DNA of 57,229 nt from Meridianimarinicoccus roseus. Lineage in GTDB: Bacteria; Pseudomonadota; Alphaproteobacteria; Rhodobacterales; Rhodobacteraceae. Position 1 is the stretch's first letter. Every line of letters starts with the position of its first letter. This document shows, piece by piece, positions 49,540 through 57,229 of this stretch. The translations under genes and the position numbers were made by a program. The stretch spans positions 1 through 57,229 of the forward strand of contig NZ_QGKU01000002.1 of assembly GCF_003172915.1 (NCBI RefSeq), in the 5' to 3' direction. The notes below the pieces were generated by a model. It worked only from the letters and a program-made list of their open reading frames with translations. It did not search any database and was not told where the DNA came from.

Positions 49540-50022
49540 GTGGTGACGGTTCGGGTGCAGCGAGGCGACGCCGCCTGCGCGGCCTGGGCGGCGCGGGTCC
49601 AGAGTGACCACTACCGGAAGGTGGAATGCTTCGATGCCAGTTTCGACGCGGCGCTGGAACGTGCCCTGGCGGGGGTGACGGGGCATGGCGCGCCCTTTCC
49701 GTCGCTCTGGGTCGCAATGAGGGGCGACACTCGGCTGGGCTGCATGGTGTGCACCGATGACGGGGACAGCGCGGCGCGGTTGAAACTGGTCTACGTTGTG
49801 CCCGAAGCGCGCGGGCAGGGCGTGGCGGAGCTTCTTCTCAATCGGGTTTCGGATCATGCGGAAGCCAATGGTTGCAGGCTGTTGCGCGTCTCCAGCTTTG
49901 CCGAGCACGGGGCGGCGCGGGCGTTCTACGCGGCGCGGGGCTTTGTTTGTGCGCCCGCCGGGTCGGTCCGTGCCTTCGGCCGCACGCTGTCGCTGGAACA
50001 CTGGGAAAAACCGCTGTTCTGA
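49540..50022 (+). CDS. GNAT-family N-acetyltransferase
   Basis: 160 aa from GTG 49540 (a second GTG follows). The GNAT core is LKLVYVVPEARGQGVAELLL NRV, with the acetyl-CoA-binding R-G-Q-G-V-A motif; AEHGAARAFYAARGFV is the usual C-terminal element. Substrate unknown. It ends 52 bases upstream of tRNA-His. Confidence 0.85.
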   Translation: MVTVRVQRGDAACAAWAARVQSDHYRKVECFDASFDAALERALAGVTGHGAPFPSLWVAMRGDTRLGCMVCTDDGDSAARLKLVYVVPEARGQGVAELLLNRVSDHAEANGCRLLRVSSFAEHGAARAFYAARGFVCAPAGSVRAFGRTLSLEHWEKPLF

Positions 50023-50074
50023 CTGTCGACCGGTCTTGCAATCGGCAAATCGCGAGGCTAAACCCTCGCAACGT

Positions 50075-50151
50075 GCCGCCTTAGCTCAGTTGGTTAGAGC
50101 GCTGGATTGTGGATCCAGAGGTCCCCTGTTCAAGCCAGGGAGGCGGTACCA
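50075..50151 (+). tRNA. tRNA-His (GTG), without encoded G-1
   Basis: Acceptor GCCGCCT pairs with AGGCGGT (G1-U72 wobble), anticodon stem-loop CTGGATTGTGGATCCAG with GTG at 50109-50111, T-arm CCCCTGTTCAAGCCAGGG, discriminator A73, encoded CCA. The base before G1 is T, so the normally universal G-1 of tRNA-His is absent, as known for a clade of Alphaproteobacteria. Confidence 0.95.
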
Positions 50152-50223
50152 TCACCCCGAAATACCCTGTGTCCCGCTGAATTCCCGTGTCGTCGGCTCG
50201 GCTTTCCAGTCATCCGCGCGCAC

Positions 50224-50252
50224 AAAAAAACGCGGCCCGCAAGCCGCGTTTC
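50224..50252 (-). terminator. Rho-independent terminator of the cytochrome c operon
   Basis: Minus-strand AACGCGGC, loop, GCCGCGTT followed by TTTTT: 8-bp stem plus T-run of seven, 87 bases after the cytochrome c stop codon. Confidence 0.75.
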
Positions 50253-50338
50253 GAGGTGTATGGCCCATGCCGGGCGCGCGCATGGCGGGTGTCATGCCCA
50301 CGCCGAACACGGGTCATCTGGCCGCCGGATCCGGCGCA

Positions 50339-50917
50339 TCACTGGTCCGGGGGCGGCGTTATGGTTAGGGTGGAGGCCGCGTACCAGTCGGCATAGGCGC
50401 GGATCTCGGCATCGGTCAGGTCGGCCGCGATGGCAGACATGATTTCGTGCTCGCGCTTGCCGGACCGGAAGGCTTTCAGCTGGGTATCGATGTAGATGTT
50501 GGTTTCCGCCGCGAGGTTCGGCGCTGTTTCCAGTTCCGAAATTCCGTCCGCGCCGTGGCAGCTCACGCACATCTCGGGCGCTGCGGCGGGATCTGCCCCT
50601 GCAGGCAGGCTGGCCGAGGCGCTGTGCGCCGAATACCAGGCCGCCACGTCAACGATCTGCTGCGGCGACAGCCCGCTGGCCACCACGGTCATCATCTCGT
50701 GTTCCCGGCGTCCGGTCTTGAACGCGGTGAGTTGCTCCACGAGGTAAGATTGCGGCTCGCCCCCGATATGGGGTGCGATCGGCACCTTGGCGTATCCGTC
50801 AAGCCCATGGCAGGTCCGGCACATGCCGGCCACCTTGCGCCCTTCTGCAAGATCCTGCGCCGGTGCGGCACCGGCGAGCATGAGCCCGCCGAGTGCCAGT
50901 GTCAAAGCCCTGCGCAT
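50339..50917 (-). CDS. Diheme cytochrome c (c4-like)
   Basis: 192 aa, signal peptide MRRALTLALGGLMLAGAAPA followed by two c-type heme sites, CRTCHG and CVSCHG, each in a repeated domain of about 80 residues with distal Met positions (KVPIAPHIGGEPQSYL; YLVEQLTAFKTGRREHEMMT). This is a c4-like periplasmic electron carrier. Its start overlaps the stop of the preceding sugar dehydrogenase gene by one base, so it is its likely electron acceptor. Confidence 0.92.
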   Translation of the reverse strand: MRRALTLALGGLMLAGAAPAQDLAEGRKVAGMCRTCHGLDGYAKVPIAPHIGGEPQSYLVEQLTAFKTGRREHEMMTVVASGLSPQQIVDVAAWYSAHSASASLPAGADPAAAPEMCVSCHGADGISELETAPNLAAETNIYIDTQLKAFRSGKREHEIMSAIAADLTDAEIRAYADWYAASTLTITPPPDQ

Positions 50918-52170
50918 CAGCCTTCGTACCAGATGCGGTAGATCGCGCCGGCAAGGTCATCCGACACCAGGATGGACCCGTCACGCAGCTGGACCACGTC
51001 CACCGGACGGCCAAGGTATTCGCCGTTCTCGTCGATCCAGCCTTCGGCGAAGGGCTCCGTCCGGGCGTTGCCTTCGTCGTCGATGAAGGTGACCATGACG
51101 CGCGCGCCGACCGGCGTGGTGCGGTTCCACGACCCGTGCTGGGCCGAGAAGATCGCATTCTTGTACATGTCGGGGAACATGTTGCCGGTGTAGAAATGCA
51201 TCCCCAGGTCCGCCGCATGGGCCACGGTCTCGACCGCGGGCATCACCACGTCCACCGGGACTTCCTGACCGGCGTATTCGTTGGTGCGCACGCTGCCGCC
51301 GCCATACCAGGGATGCCCGAAATGCTGGCCCGCGGCGGTCTGACGGTTGATCTCGCCAGGCGGGATGTCGTCGCCCATCCCGTCGACCTGGTTGTCGGTC
51401 CACCACAGCTCGCCCGTTTCGGGGTGGAAGTCATGGCCCACGGAATTGCGCACGCCGTAGGTGTAGACCTCGCGCCCGCTGCCATCGAGGTTCATGCGGA
51501 TGATCCCGCCGATTCCCCATTCTTTGTAAAGGTCGAGCTTTTCTTCAGGCGCCACGTTGAACGGCTGGCCAAGCGAGATGTAGATCTTGCCGTCCGGCCC
51601 GATGTCGCAGACCCGTGCGGAGTGGTTGAAGCTTTCCTCGGACGGCGGGATCAGATCACCCTGCGCCACGAGGTTGAAGGCCGCCACGTCCGGGCTTTCA
51701 TAAAAGAACTCGGCCGCCGGGAACAGCAGGACGCGGTTCTGTTCGGCGATGTAAAGGAAGCCGTCGTCGCTGAAGCACGGCCCGTTCGGGATCGCGAAAG
51801 TCAGCGACGGGGCGAAATCCTTCACCTCATCAGCGACGCGGTCCTTGTTGCGGTCGGTCACGGCCCAGACCTTGTCCTTCCGGGTACCCACGAAGGTAAC
51901 CACGCCCTGCGGGCCGACCGCCATGTGGCGCGCGTCGGGCACGATGGCGTAAAGGCCGATCTTGAAGCCATCGGGCAGGGTGATACGCTCCAGCGTACGC
52001 TTGATGCCCTCGGCAAAGTCGCCGCCCTGTTCGATATAGGTGAACTCGGTCACCCCGGTGGACTGGAAGTTGGACAGTTTCTCCAGGTTGTCCGGCACAT
52101 CCACACCCTGTGCGAACACCTGTCCTGCGGTCAGCGCCAGAACGGCCGCCGACGTCATAAAACGAGTCAT
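50917..52170 (-). CDS. PQQ-type sugar dehydrogenase (GSDH/sorbosone family)
   Basis: 417 aa, signal peptide MTRFMTSAAVLALTAGQVFA then a six-bladed propeller of the glucose/sorbosone dehydrogenase family: ARVCDIGPDGKIYISLGQPF, GVRNSVGHDFHPETGELWWT, DGMGDDIPPGEINRQTAAGQ and FGHPWYGGGSV. It oxidises an aldose or similar sugar in the periplasm with PQQ and passes electrons to the cytochrome c encoded next. No PQQ biosynthesis genes are in the window, so the cofactor must be made or imported from elsewhere. The substrate is not identifiable. Confidence 0.88.
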   Translation of the reverse strand: MTRFMTSAAVLALTAGQVFAQGVDVPDNLEKLSNFQSTGVTEFTYIEQGGDFAEGIKRTLERITLPDGFKIGLYAIVPDARHMAVGPQGVVTFVGTRKDKVWAVTDRNKDRVADEVKDFAPSLTFAIPNGPCFSDDGFLYIAEQNRVLLFPAAEFFYESPDVAAFNLVAQGDLIPPSEESFNHSARVCDIGPDGKIYISLGQPFNVAPEEKLDLYKEWGIGGIIRMNLDGSGREVYTYGVRNSVGHDFHPETGELWWTDNQVDGMGDDIPPGEINRQTAAGQHFGHPWYGGGSVRTNEYAGQEVPVDVVMPAVETVAHAADLGMHFYTGNMFPDMYKNAIFSAQHGSWNRTTPVGARVMVTFIDDEGNARTEPFAEGWIDENGEYLGRPVDVVQLRDGSILVSDDLAGAIYRIWYEG

Positions 52171-52435
52171 AGAATTTCCTCCCTAACATGCGGAACCCGT
52201 GCCCCGCACTTGGCTGTAAGCGGGTCCGGTTCATTGCCGACCGGACTTGCGCCGACTTCATCGTTAGCACAGGAATTCTGGATTTGGTAATATTTTTTGA
52301 CCCATCCGATAGTCGTAAGTCTTTGGTAAATCGGGATTACATTTTTTCCGTGCGCCCGCGGGGCGCAAGCCGGTACAAGCATCGCGGCGCGGCGGGCAGC
52401 GCGTTGAAAGAGCGCCGTTTTCCGCCGTCGCGCCC

Positions 52436-52470
52436 AAAAACAAGGCGGCCCGCCGCAAAGGACGGGCCGC
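52436..52470 (-). terminator. Rho-independent terminator of the oligoendopeptidase gene
   Basis: Minus-strand GCGGCCCG, 10-base loop, CGGGCCGC, then CTTGTTTTT; stem of 8 bp. It lies in the 359-base gap between the peptidase stop and the dehydrogenase start; the rest of that gap shows only AT-rich stretches and no gene. Confidence 0.7.
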
Positions 52471-52529
52471 GTTGCAGGCCTTAAAATCCGGCAATTCCGT
52501 GCGGGTGGCCATGGCCCGCCGCAGCCGGA

Positions 52530-54353
52530 TCAGTCTTCCATCGCTTCCAGTTCGTCGATCAGCCGCGAAATCATCGAAAGCCCCTTGTCCCAGAACGCGG
52601 GATCGGTTGCATCCAGTCCGAACGGGGCCAGCAGTTCTGTGTGGTGCTTGGACCCGCCTGCCTTGAGCATGTCGAAATACTTGTCCTGAAATCCCGCACC
52701 GCTTTCCTCGTAGACGGCATAAAGCGCATTCACGAGACCGTCACCGAACGCGTAGGCGTAGACGTAAAAGGGCGAGTGCACGAAGTGCGGCACATAAGCC
52801 CAGAAGGTTTCATACCCGTCCATGAAGCTGAACGCATCGCCGAGGCTCTCAGCCTGCACGCTCATCCACAGCGCGTTGATGTCGTCGGGGGTCAACTCGC
52901 CTTCGCGGCGGGCGGCGTGCAACTTGCATTCGAAGTCGTAGAACGCGATCTGCCGCACCACGGTATTGATCATGTCCTCGACCTTGCCCGCCAACAGCAC
53001 CTTGCGCTGCGCGTCGTCCTTCGCGTTGGCCAGCAGTTTGCGGAAGGTCAGCATCTCGCCGAACACGCTGGCGGTCTCGGCCAACGTCAGCGGAGTGGAG
53101 GACAGAAGTTCGCCCTGGTCCGCCGCCAGCACCTGGTGCACGCCGTGGCCCAGTTCATGCGCAAGCGTCATCACGTCCCGCGGTTTGCCGAGGTAATTCA
53201 GCATCACGTAGGGGTGGACGTTGGTGACGGTCGGATGCGCGAAGGCGCCTGGCGCCTTGCCCGGCTTCACGCCCGCATCGATCCAGCCCCGCTCGAAGAA
53301 AGGCTGCGCGATCTCGGCCATGCGCGGGTCGAAATCGGCATAGGCGTCCATCACCATCGCGCGGGCGCGGTCCCATGTGACGGTGGTTTCGTCTTCCATC
53401 GGCAGGGGGGCGTTGCGGTCCCAGACCTCGAGCGTGTCAAGCCCCAGCCACTTCCGCTTGAGCCGATAATATCGGTGCGAGAGTTTGGGATAAGCGGCCA
53501 CGACCGCGTCGCGCAGCGCCTGCACGACCTCGGGTTCGACATGGTTGGCAAGGTGCCGCCCGGTCTGCGGCGTAGGCATGTTGCGCCAGCGGTCCTCAAT
53601 CTCTTTTTCCTTGGCGAGCGTGTTGTGTACCCGCGCGAACAGGCGCACGTTTTCCCCGAAGACGCGCGCCAGTTCGTGCCCGGCGGCCTCGCGCTTGGCG
53701 CGGTCCCGGTCGGTCAGCAGGTTCAACGTGCCCTCGAGGTTCAACGGTTCGTCATCCACGACGAACTCCAAGTCCGCTATGGTTTCGTCGAACAGACGGT
53801 TCCACGCGGCGGCGCCGACCGCTGACTGGTCGTGCAAGAACTTTTCCAATTCGTCCGACAACTGGTGCGGCTTCATTGCCCGCAGCCGGTCGAACACGGG
53901 CCGGTAACGGCAAAGCTCCGCGTTCTCGTCCAGCATCGCGGCAAGCCGCGCGTCGTCGATCCGGTTCAGTTCCAGCGACCAGAACACAAGCTGACTGGTC
54001 ATCACCGTGATCCGGTCCTGCATGTCGGCCATGAACTTGGCGCGCTCCGCATCGACCGTGTTCTGGTAATAACGCAGGCCCGCGAAGGACATGATGCGTC
54101 CCGCGACCTGGCTCAGCGCCTCGTCGCGCCGCACCGCTTCCAGCAGGCCCGCGGCATCGAGCGTGTCCAGCTTTCCCTCGTATTCGGCGGCGAATGACGT
54201 GCAGGCCTCTTCAAGCCACGCGAGGTCGCGTTCCAGTTCGGCGCTGTCCGGCGCGGGGTAAAGATCGCTGAGGTCCCATTCCGGCAGGTCGCCGAAGCGC
54301 TTGTCTGCCCCGGCGGCATTGGCATCGTGAACAGGTGTCGGATAATCGCGCAT
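52530..54353 (-). CDS. M3 family oligoendopeptidase (PepF-like)
   Basis: 607-aa zinc metallopeptidase that degrades short peptides in the cytoplasm. The HExxH motif is in MTLAHELGHGVHQVL and the third ligand in LTLAETASVFGEMLTF. GKAPGAFAHPTVTNVHPYV and PFYVYAYAFGDGLVNALY are M3 pepF-clade signatures. ATG 54353 (MRDYPTPVHD) is chosen; a frame 19 codons longer has no homology. Confidence 0.94.
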   Translation of the reverse strand: MRDYPTPVHDANAAGADKRFGDLPEWDLSDLYPAPDSAELERDLAWLEEACTSFAAEYEGKLDTLDAAGLLEAVRRDEALSQVAGRIMSFAGLRYYQNTVDAERAKFMADMQDRITVMTSQLVFWSLELNRIDDARLAAMLDENAELCRYRPVFDRLRAMKPHQLSDELEKFLHDQSAVGAAAWNRLFDETIADLEFVVDDEPLNLEGTLNLLTDRDRAKREAAGHELARVFGENVRLFARVHNTLAKEKEIEDRWRNMPTPQTGRHLANHVEPEVVQALRDAVVAAYPKLSHRYYRLKRKWLGLDTLEVWDRNAPLPMEDETTVTWDRARAMVMDAYADFDPRMAEIAQPFFERGWIDAGVKPGKAPGAFAHPTVTNVHPYVMLNYLGKPRDVMTLAHELGHGVHQVLAADQGELLSSTPLTLAETASVFGEMLTFRKLLANAKDDAQRKVLLAGKVEDMINTVVRQIAFYDFECKLHAARREGELTPDDINALWMSVQAESLGDAFSFMDGYETFWAYVPHFVHSPFYVYAYAFGDGLVNALYAVYEESGAGFQDKYFDMLKAGGSKHHTELLAPFGLDATDPAFWDKGLSMISRLIDELEAMED

Positions 54354-54425
54354 GGAACCCTCGTTGATTGTGCTGCCCAAGACATAGGGCGCGGCGGCAC
54401 CTGACCGCAAGGCGTGGGCGGGAAA

Positions 54426-56018
54426 TCAGCCCGTCGGCAGCAGTCCACGCAGGTCCGCGAGCGTGTTGGCGTCAGCAGCCGACTTGTCGTGGCGCCACCG
54501 GGCCATACGCGGAAAGCGCAGCGCGATGCCGGACTTGTGGCGGCGGCTTTCCTGGATTCCCTCGAAAGCGATCTCGAACACCAGTTCGGGCGTTACGCGC
54601 CGCACTGGCCCGAAACGTTCCAGGGTGTTGCGCCGCACCCAGGCCGTGATCTTGCCGAACTCCGCATCGGTCAGCCCCGAATAGGCCTTGGTGAAGGGCA
54701 CCAACGCGCCATGCTCATCCCAGACCGCGAAGGTGTAATCGGTGTAGAGGTTCGCGCGCCGTCCGTGGCCCGCCTGCGCATAGATCATCACCGCGTCCAC
54801 AGTCATCGGGTCGAGTTTCCATTTCCACCAGTCGCCCTTGCGCCGTCCGTCGAGGTAAGGCGCGTCCCGCCGCTTCAGCATCAGTCCCTCTGCCTGCACA
54901 CTGCGCGCCCCCGCACGCGTTGCGGCCAGCGCATCCCAGTCGTCGAAGCCGATCCGCCGCGACAGGCGTAACGGCACGTCGTCGGGCAGGGGGGCGACCA
55001 ACCCTTCGAGCGCCGCGCGACGTTCCTCCAGCGGGCGCGCGCGGATGTCCTGCCCGCCATGTTCCAGCAGATCGTAAGCAAGCAGGATCACTGGCGCGTC
55101 GCGCAGCAGCGACTTCGGCACCGTCTTGCGGCCAAGCCGTTTCTGCAGCGCTGCGAATGGCAGCGGCGCGCCGTTCTTCCAGGCCAGCAATTCGCCGTCC
55201 AGCACCGTGCCGTCCGGCACATGATCGAGGCTCGCGGCAAGCTCGGGAAAGCGGTCGGTCACCAGGTCCTCGCCGCGCGACCACAGATGCCAGTCGCCGC
55301 CGCGTCGGATCAACTGGCCGCGGATGCCGTCCCATTTGTATTCCGCGAGCCAGTCGCCCGGCGGGCCAAGCGTCTCGGGGCCGCCTTCGATCTGGTAGGC
55401 CAGGTAGAACGGGTAGGGGCGTGCATCCTGCTCTCCGGCGTCGGGCTGCGTGACCAGCGCGGTGAAACTGGTGTCGTGCGGCGTCCAGTTGCCCATCAGC
55501 CGATGCGCAAGATCAGCCTCGTCGATCCCGGTCGCCCGCGACAGAGCTCGCGTCATCAACTTGCGCGACACGCCCATACGGAAGCCGCCGGTGATCAGTT
55601 TGTTGAACACCAACCGCGCGTCGCCGGGCAGATCGTCCCAGTAACGCAGAACCGCGGCGCGCTTCGTGTCCTCGTCGGCTGCGGCCAGCGCCGACAGATC
55701 ATCCATCACCTCTGCAAGCGGCGGCGCGGCGGTGCCGCGGCCCGGCGGCAGCAGCAGCGCGATCGTCTCGGCAAGATCTCCGACCACGGCATAGCTGTCC
55801 TCCAGAAGCCACAGCGGCACCTGCGCTTGCGCCGCCGCCCAGTCCCGCAGCCGCGCCGTGCCGATCAGCCGCTTTGGCCTGCGCCCGGACAGCAGCGCGA
55901 TGGTCCACAGCTTGTCGCGTTCCGGCGCAGTGTCGAAATAGTCCGCAAGCGCGGCGACCTTGGCACTGGTGCGCGTGGTCTGGTCGAGGCTGCGAAAGAG
56001 TTTGGCAAAGGCGCGCAT
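54426..56018 (-). CDS. ATP-dependent DNA ligase (cisplatin-damage-response type)
   Basis: 530 aa. The active Lys is in LAEYKWDGIRGQLI (motif I), then GTVLDGELLAWKNGAPLPFA (motif III), VILLAYDLLEHGG, EGLMLKRRDAPYLDGRRKGD (motif IV/V) and WWKWKLDPMTVDAVMIYAQA. An N-terminal helical domain (MRAFAKLFRSLDQTTRTSAK) and OB domain complete it. The type matches ligases linked to DNA-damage response in Alphaproteobacteria, usually encoded beside an exonuclease and a helicase. Here the region upstream is an IS30 insertion; the partner genes are not visible. Confidence 0.9.
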   Translation of the reverse strand: MRAFAKLFRSLDQTTRTSAKVAALADYFDTAPERDKLWTIALLSGRRPKRLIGTARLRDWAAAQAQVPLWLLEDSYAVVGDLAETIALLLPPGRGTAAPPLAEVMDDLSALAAADEDTKRAAVLRYWDDLPGDARLVFNKLITGGFRMGVSRKLMTRALSRATGIDEADLAHRLMGNWTPHDTSFTALVTQPDAGEQDARPYPFYLAYQIEGGPETLGPPGDWLAEYKWDGIRGQLIRRGGDWHLWSRGEDLVTDRFPELAASLDHVPDGTVLDGELLAWKNGAPLPFAALQKRLGRKTVPKSLLRDAPVILLAYDLLEHGGQDIRARPLEERRAALEGLVAPLPDDVPLRLSRRIGFDDWDALAATRAGARSVQAEGLMLKRRDAPYLDGRRKGDWWKWKLDPMTVDAVMIYAQAGHGRRANLYTDYTFAVWDEHGALVPFTKAYSGLTDAEFGKITAWVRRNTLERFGPVRRVTPELVFEIAFEGIQESRRHKSGIALRFPRMARWRHDKSAADANTLADLRGLLPTG

Positions 56019-56165
56019 GGAAAAGAAACTCCCGGCGGGAAAGTTAGCGCGCGCATTGGCTTGCGGCCAGAGCTTCAGGTGGTGAACATTCCAACGCAGT
56101 TATTAATATTTACATAACTCAGATTCCCAGTTATAAATTGTGTAAGCGGGCACATTCTAAACTGG

Positions 56166-57220
56166 GTTGCGACAATTCCCCTATCTTGCTGAAAAGCAAG
56201 GAGAGCGGACATGGCCCACACAGAGCTGGATTTGCCTGAAAGACGCACGATCGAGGACATGTTGAATGCGAAGGTGCCGGTGAGCAAGATCGCTGTTAAG
56301 ATCGGCAGGCATCGCTCAACCGTCTATCGCGAGATCAAGCGCAACTATTTTGAAGACCACGAGCTGCTGTATCTGAGCGGTTACTACGGTGTGAATGCTC
56401 AGCGTTCGGCCGAAGCGAGACGCGCACGGCGACGCAAACTGCTCCGCCTGTCCGCTCTGCGAGAAGCGGTGATCGGCCGCCTCAAGGAAGGCTGGCCTCC
56501 GGAGCAGATCGCGGGTCGCCTTTGGTTCGAAGGCCAGCCGATCCGCATCAGTCACGAGACCATCTACGCTCATGTCTACAGTCGTGAGGGCCAATCTGAC
56601 GCGCTGGCGCGGTATCTGCCCAGCCGCCGCAAGAAACGCAGACCGCGATACGCCAGACGGCCACGGGGCCTTGTGTTTCCGCCGGATCGTTCCATCCATG
56701 AGCGCCCAGAATACGTGAACACGCGTGAGACATTTGGCGATTGGGAGGGCGATTTGATGATCTTCGAGCGCGCCCAAGGCACAATGAACGTCGCCTCACT
56801 GGTCGAGCGCAAGACCCGCTTCGCCGTCCTGTTCCGCAACGATGATCGCAGCACGACGCATCTGATGAACCGGCTGATGGATGTCATGGCACCCGTGCCC
56901 CAGTCCGCACGCCGTTCGATCACGTTTGACAGAGGCATCGAGTTCCGGAACTGGCGCAAGCTGAAGCCGGGGATGGGCACCGAGGCCTGGTTCTGCGATC
57001 CGCAGGCGCCCTGGCAGAAGGGATCGGTCGAGAACCTGAACCAACGTGCGCGCAGATACCTGCCGCGCGACACGCAAGTGGCGGCGCTCTCAAATCGCAA
57101 CATGAAGGCGATTTGCGACCGCCTGAACGGCACTCCCAGAAAGTGTCTGGGATGGCGAACGCCGACCGAAGCCTTCAGAGAAGAAATGATGAAACTGAGA
57201 TAGCGGAAACCGTCGCAACG
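56166..57220 (+). mobile_element. IS30-family insertion sequence, apparently complete
   Basis: One full transposase gene flanked by imperfect terminal repeats. The left end reads GTTGCGACAATTCCCCTATC (56166-56185); the right end in reverse reads GTTGCGACGGTTTCCGCTAT C (57200-57220). The two differ by a few bases and one gap. The transposase stop codon lies inside the right repeat, a feature common in this family. The element ends 9 bases before the window end. Insertion lies about 150 bases upstream of the ligase start. Confidence 0.85.
56211..57203 (+). CDS. IS30-family transposase
   Basis: 330 aa. N-terminal HTH (KVPVSKIAVKIGRHRSTVYR EIKRNYF) that recognises the ends, then the DDE core: Asp in TFGDWEGDLMIF, Asp in SITFDRGIEFRNW, Glu in WQKGSVENLNQRARRYLPR. 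This is a complete IS30-type reading frame with no internal stop. Ribosome-binding site GCAAGGAGAGCGGAC. Confidence 0.96.
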   Translation: MAHTELDLPERRTIEDMLNAKVPVSKIAVKIGRHRSTVYREIKRNYFEDHELLYLSGYYGVNAQRSAEARRARRRKLLRLSALREAVIGRLKEGWPPEQIAGRLWFEGQPIRISHETIYAHVYSREGQSDALARYLPSRRKKRRPRYARRPRGLVFPPDRSIHERPEYVNTRETFGDWEGDLMIFERAQGTMNVASLVERKTRFAVLFRNDDRSTTHLMNRLMDVMAPVPQSARRSITFDRGIEFRNWRKLKPGMGTEAWFCDPQAPWQKGSVENLNQRARRYLPRDTQVAALSNRNMKAICDRLNGTPRKCLGWRTPTEAFREEMMKLR

Positions 57221-57229
57221 ACCCTTGAG

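Overview
The window is about 57 kb of GC-rich (roughly 65% by eye) chromosomal DNA from an alphaproteobacterium, most likely a Rhodobacterales member (Rhodobacter/Roseobacter group). Supporting signs are IalB, DUF2852, DUF1178, DUF6324 and MmcB family genes, the lysC-ptsP and rib-nusB neighbourhoods, a GTTC-N7-GTTC SOS box, a C-terminally degenerate RibB, and a tRNA-His that lacks the encoded G-1. Most of the window is ordinary core metabolism. The accessory DNA lies at the two edges.

Left edge (1-3.1 kb): a stack of broken mobile DNA. An IS256-family element sits inside an ISL3-family transposase gene, which itself sits inside an HK97-type phage major capsid gene. A small phage-type gene and a terminator follow, and the remnant ends against the 3' end of a tRNA-Asn gene, probably the old integration site. 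Right edge (56.1-57.2 kb): an intact IS30-family element directly upstream of a DNA-repair ligase gene. Both window ends therefore lie in or at insertion sequences, so they may be contig breaks.

Between them, left to right: an MBL hydrolase and an orphan EnvZ-like kinase; cell-envelope genes (DUF882 protein, L,D-transpeptidase, lpxD with a dedicated-looking ACP and ketosynthase, IalB, CorC-like protein); a TRAP importer of the large-subunit type; arginyl/leucyl transferase bpt, RDD and DUF2852 membrane proteins; glnE; the Entner-Doudoroff genes edd-eda; a lone PIN-domain protein; a DUF1127-like small protein; coaD; a CBS protein; mmsA; a frameshifted VPLPA-CTERM protein; a lytic transglycosylase; ssb; rplM-rpsI; a polyamine-type ABC importer without a binding protein; ptsP-lysC; exported glutathione peroxidase and an HDAC-like amidohydrolase; a riboflavin cluster (ribE, ribB, ribH, nusB) interrupted by a second VPLPA-CTERM gene and a ketopantoate reductase; SOS-controlled mmcB; tRNA-His; a sugar dehydrogenase with a diheme cytochrome c; oligoendopeptidase F; and an ATP-dependent DNA ligase.

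I found no CRISPR array, rRNA, secretion system, complete phage or recognisable defence island. The signals most worth a second look are regulatory or structural: a candidate ~70-nt small RNA between the CorC and IalB genes, a twin 19-bp operator upstream of the DUF2852 gene, the SOS box at mmcB, the lpxD-ACP-ketosynthase operon, the frameshifted surface-protein gene and the nested insertions.
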